From: Sanguinoderma infundibulare
Lineage: Eukaryota > Basidiomycota > Agaricomycetes > Polyporales > Polyporaceae
Direction: 5' to 3'
Assembly: GCA_032821775.1 (NCBI GenBank)
Contig: JAVLRN010000007.1
Location: 1,860,001 to 1,924,000, forward strand
DNA: 64,000 bases
Made by a program: the position numbers and the translations under genes
The notes under the pieces: generated by a model
What the model saw: the letters and a program-made list of their open reading frames with translations, nothing else
Told to the model about the DNA's origin: nothing
The model's database searches: none
Part shown: positions 63,709 to 64,000 of the stretch, piece by piece
How the letters are laid out: every line of letters starts with the position of its first letter
Position numbering within the stretch: position 1 is the stretch's first letter

Positions 63709-64000
63709 TCATGGCGTGCGGCCGGGGTCTGGAGTGGCCGCATCTTCCTTCTCCCCTTTCCCCGGGTTCTGCGCTGCCCAGTGGAGCATCTGGGTGCTCA
63801 CGAAACAGTCGCGGACCTTCGGATCCTCGTACATCTCGAGCTGACGGCGCCCGCGGCGGAGCAGGTGCTCGATCGCCGCAATGTCACGGGGGGAGATGGC
63901 GCCGGCCTGGGTCCTGAAGGTGTAGCGGACGAAGAGCCGGAACTTGGGCTGGGCGGCGGGTGGTTTGGTGGCAGCCATGCGCAGCGCTCTGCGGTAACAT
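63709..64000 (-). CDS. Succinate dehydrogenase assembly factor, SDHAF1/Sdh6-like LYR protein (5' end cut off)
   Basis: The visible C-terminal part reads from the right window edge with YRRALRM, the end of an LYR tripeptide region, into ATKPPAAQPKFRLFVRYTFR, then TQAGAISPRDIAAIEHLLRR and GRRQLEMYEDPKVRDCFVS. These are conserved in fungal SDHAF1 (Sdh6), a small mitochondrial matrix protein that helps insert iron-sulfur clusters into the succinate dehydrogenase subunit. The Met at 63978 is therefore probably internal, and translation starts beyond base 64000. The codon before YR reads Cys in the open frame; the true residue may come from an upstream exon. No zinc or transmembrane features. Confidence 0.85.
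   Translation of the reverse strand, partial: CYRRALRMAATKPPAAQPKFRLFVRYTFRTQAGAISPRDIAAIEHLLRRGRRQLEMYEDPKVRDCFVSTQMLHWAAQNPGKGEKEDAATPDPGRTP

Overview
This window looks like nuclear DNA of an agaricomycete basidiomycete, probably a wood-decay or Polyporales-type fungus. The evidence is GC-rich coding sequence, intron-dense genes with mostly 45-75 nt GT-AG introns, long disordered Ser/Pro- and Asp/Glu-rich protein segments, a GH71 alpha-1,3-glucanase, and protein families typical of mushrooms. No taxon marker is present, so the assignment is inference from gene content. I found no viral or bacterial sequence, no CRISPR array, no rRNA or credible tRNA, and no intact transposon.

Layout, left to right. 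0-5.2 kb: 3' part of a SEN1-type RNA/DNA helicase (+). 6.3-8.1 kb: secreted GH71 glucanase (-). 9.2-10.2 kb: small RING protein (+). 11.1-13.1 kb: NudC/CS-domain protein like NUDCD1 (+). 13.8-16.1 kb: PP2C phosphatase (-), whose start codon forms a coding exon by itself and is followed by a 22-nt microexon. 16.5-19.4 kb: a disordered protein with a motif resembling the Scm3/HJURP CENP-A chaperone (-). 19.4-23.6 kb: about 4 kb with no recognisable gene. 23.7-27.1 kb: two tandem paralogues ending in the same MYND-like zinc finger (+), the best candidate here for an undescribed family. 27.5-29.3 kb: Bud22-like ribosome biogenesis factor (-). 30.3-33.3 kb: Rax1-like RGS membrane protein (-). 34.3-36.2 kb: acidic F-box protein (+). 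36.6-38.1 kb: single-pass membrane protein of unknown function (-). 40.1-42.9 kb: Tcp11/Sok1-like protein (-). 42.9-48.9 kb: about 6 kb without a convincing protein gene, holding a strongly C-over-G skewed block, a G-run tract and a short hairpin. 49.0-51.3 kb: V-ATPase subunit B (-). 51.5-56.0 kb: tubulin cofactor D (-), divergent from a Spo71-like PH-domain protein at 56.2-59.6 kb (+). 59.9-60.5 kb: mitochondrial ribosomal protein uS12m (-), divergent from the Nse2/Mms21 SUMO ligase at 60.7-62.1 kb (+). 62.4-63.3 kb: mitochondrial ribosomal protein uL29m (+). 63.7 kb to the end: SDHAF1/Sdh6-like assembly factor (-, cut by the window edge).

The genes are mostly housekeeping and do not form one pathway. 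Grouping is limited to two close divergent pairs (about 215-230 bp between start codons) and three mitochondrial-function genes in the last 4 kb. Exon models were built by hand from splice consensus, reading phase and family resemblance. Where phase could not be closed (one join in the first zinc-finger paralogue and two in tubulin cofactor D) this is stated. All family names are from recognition of motifs, not from a database search.
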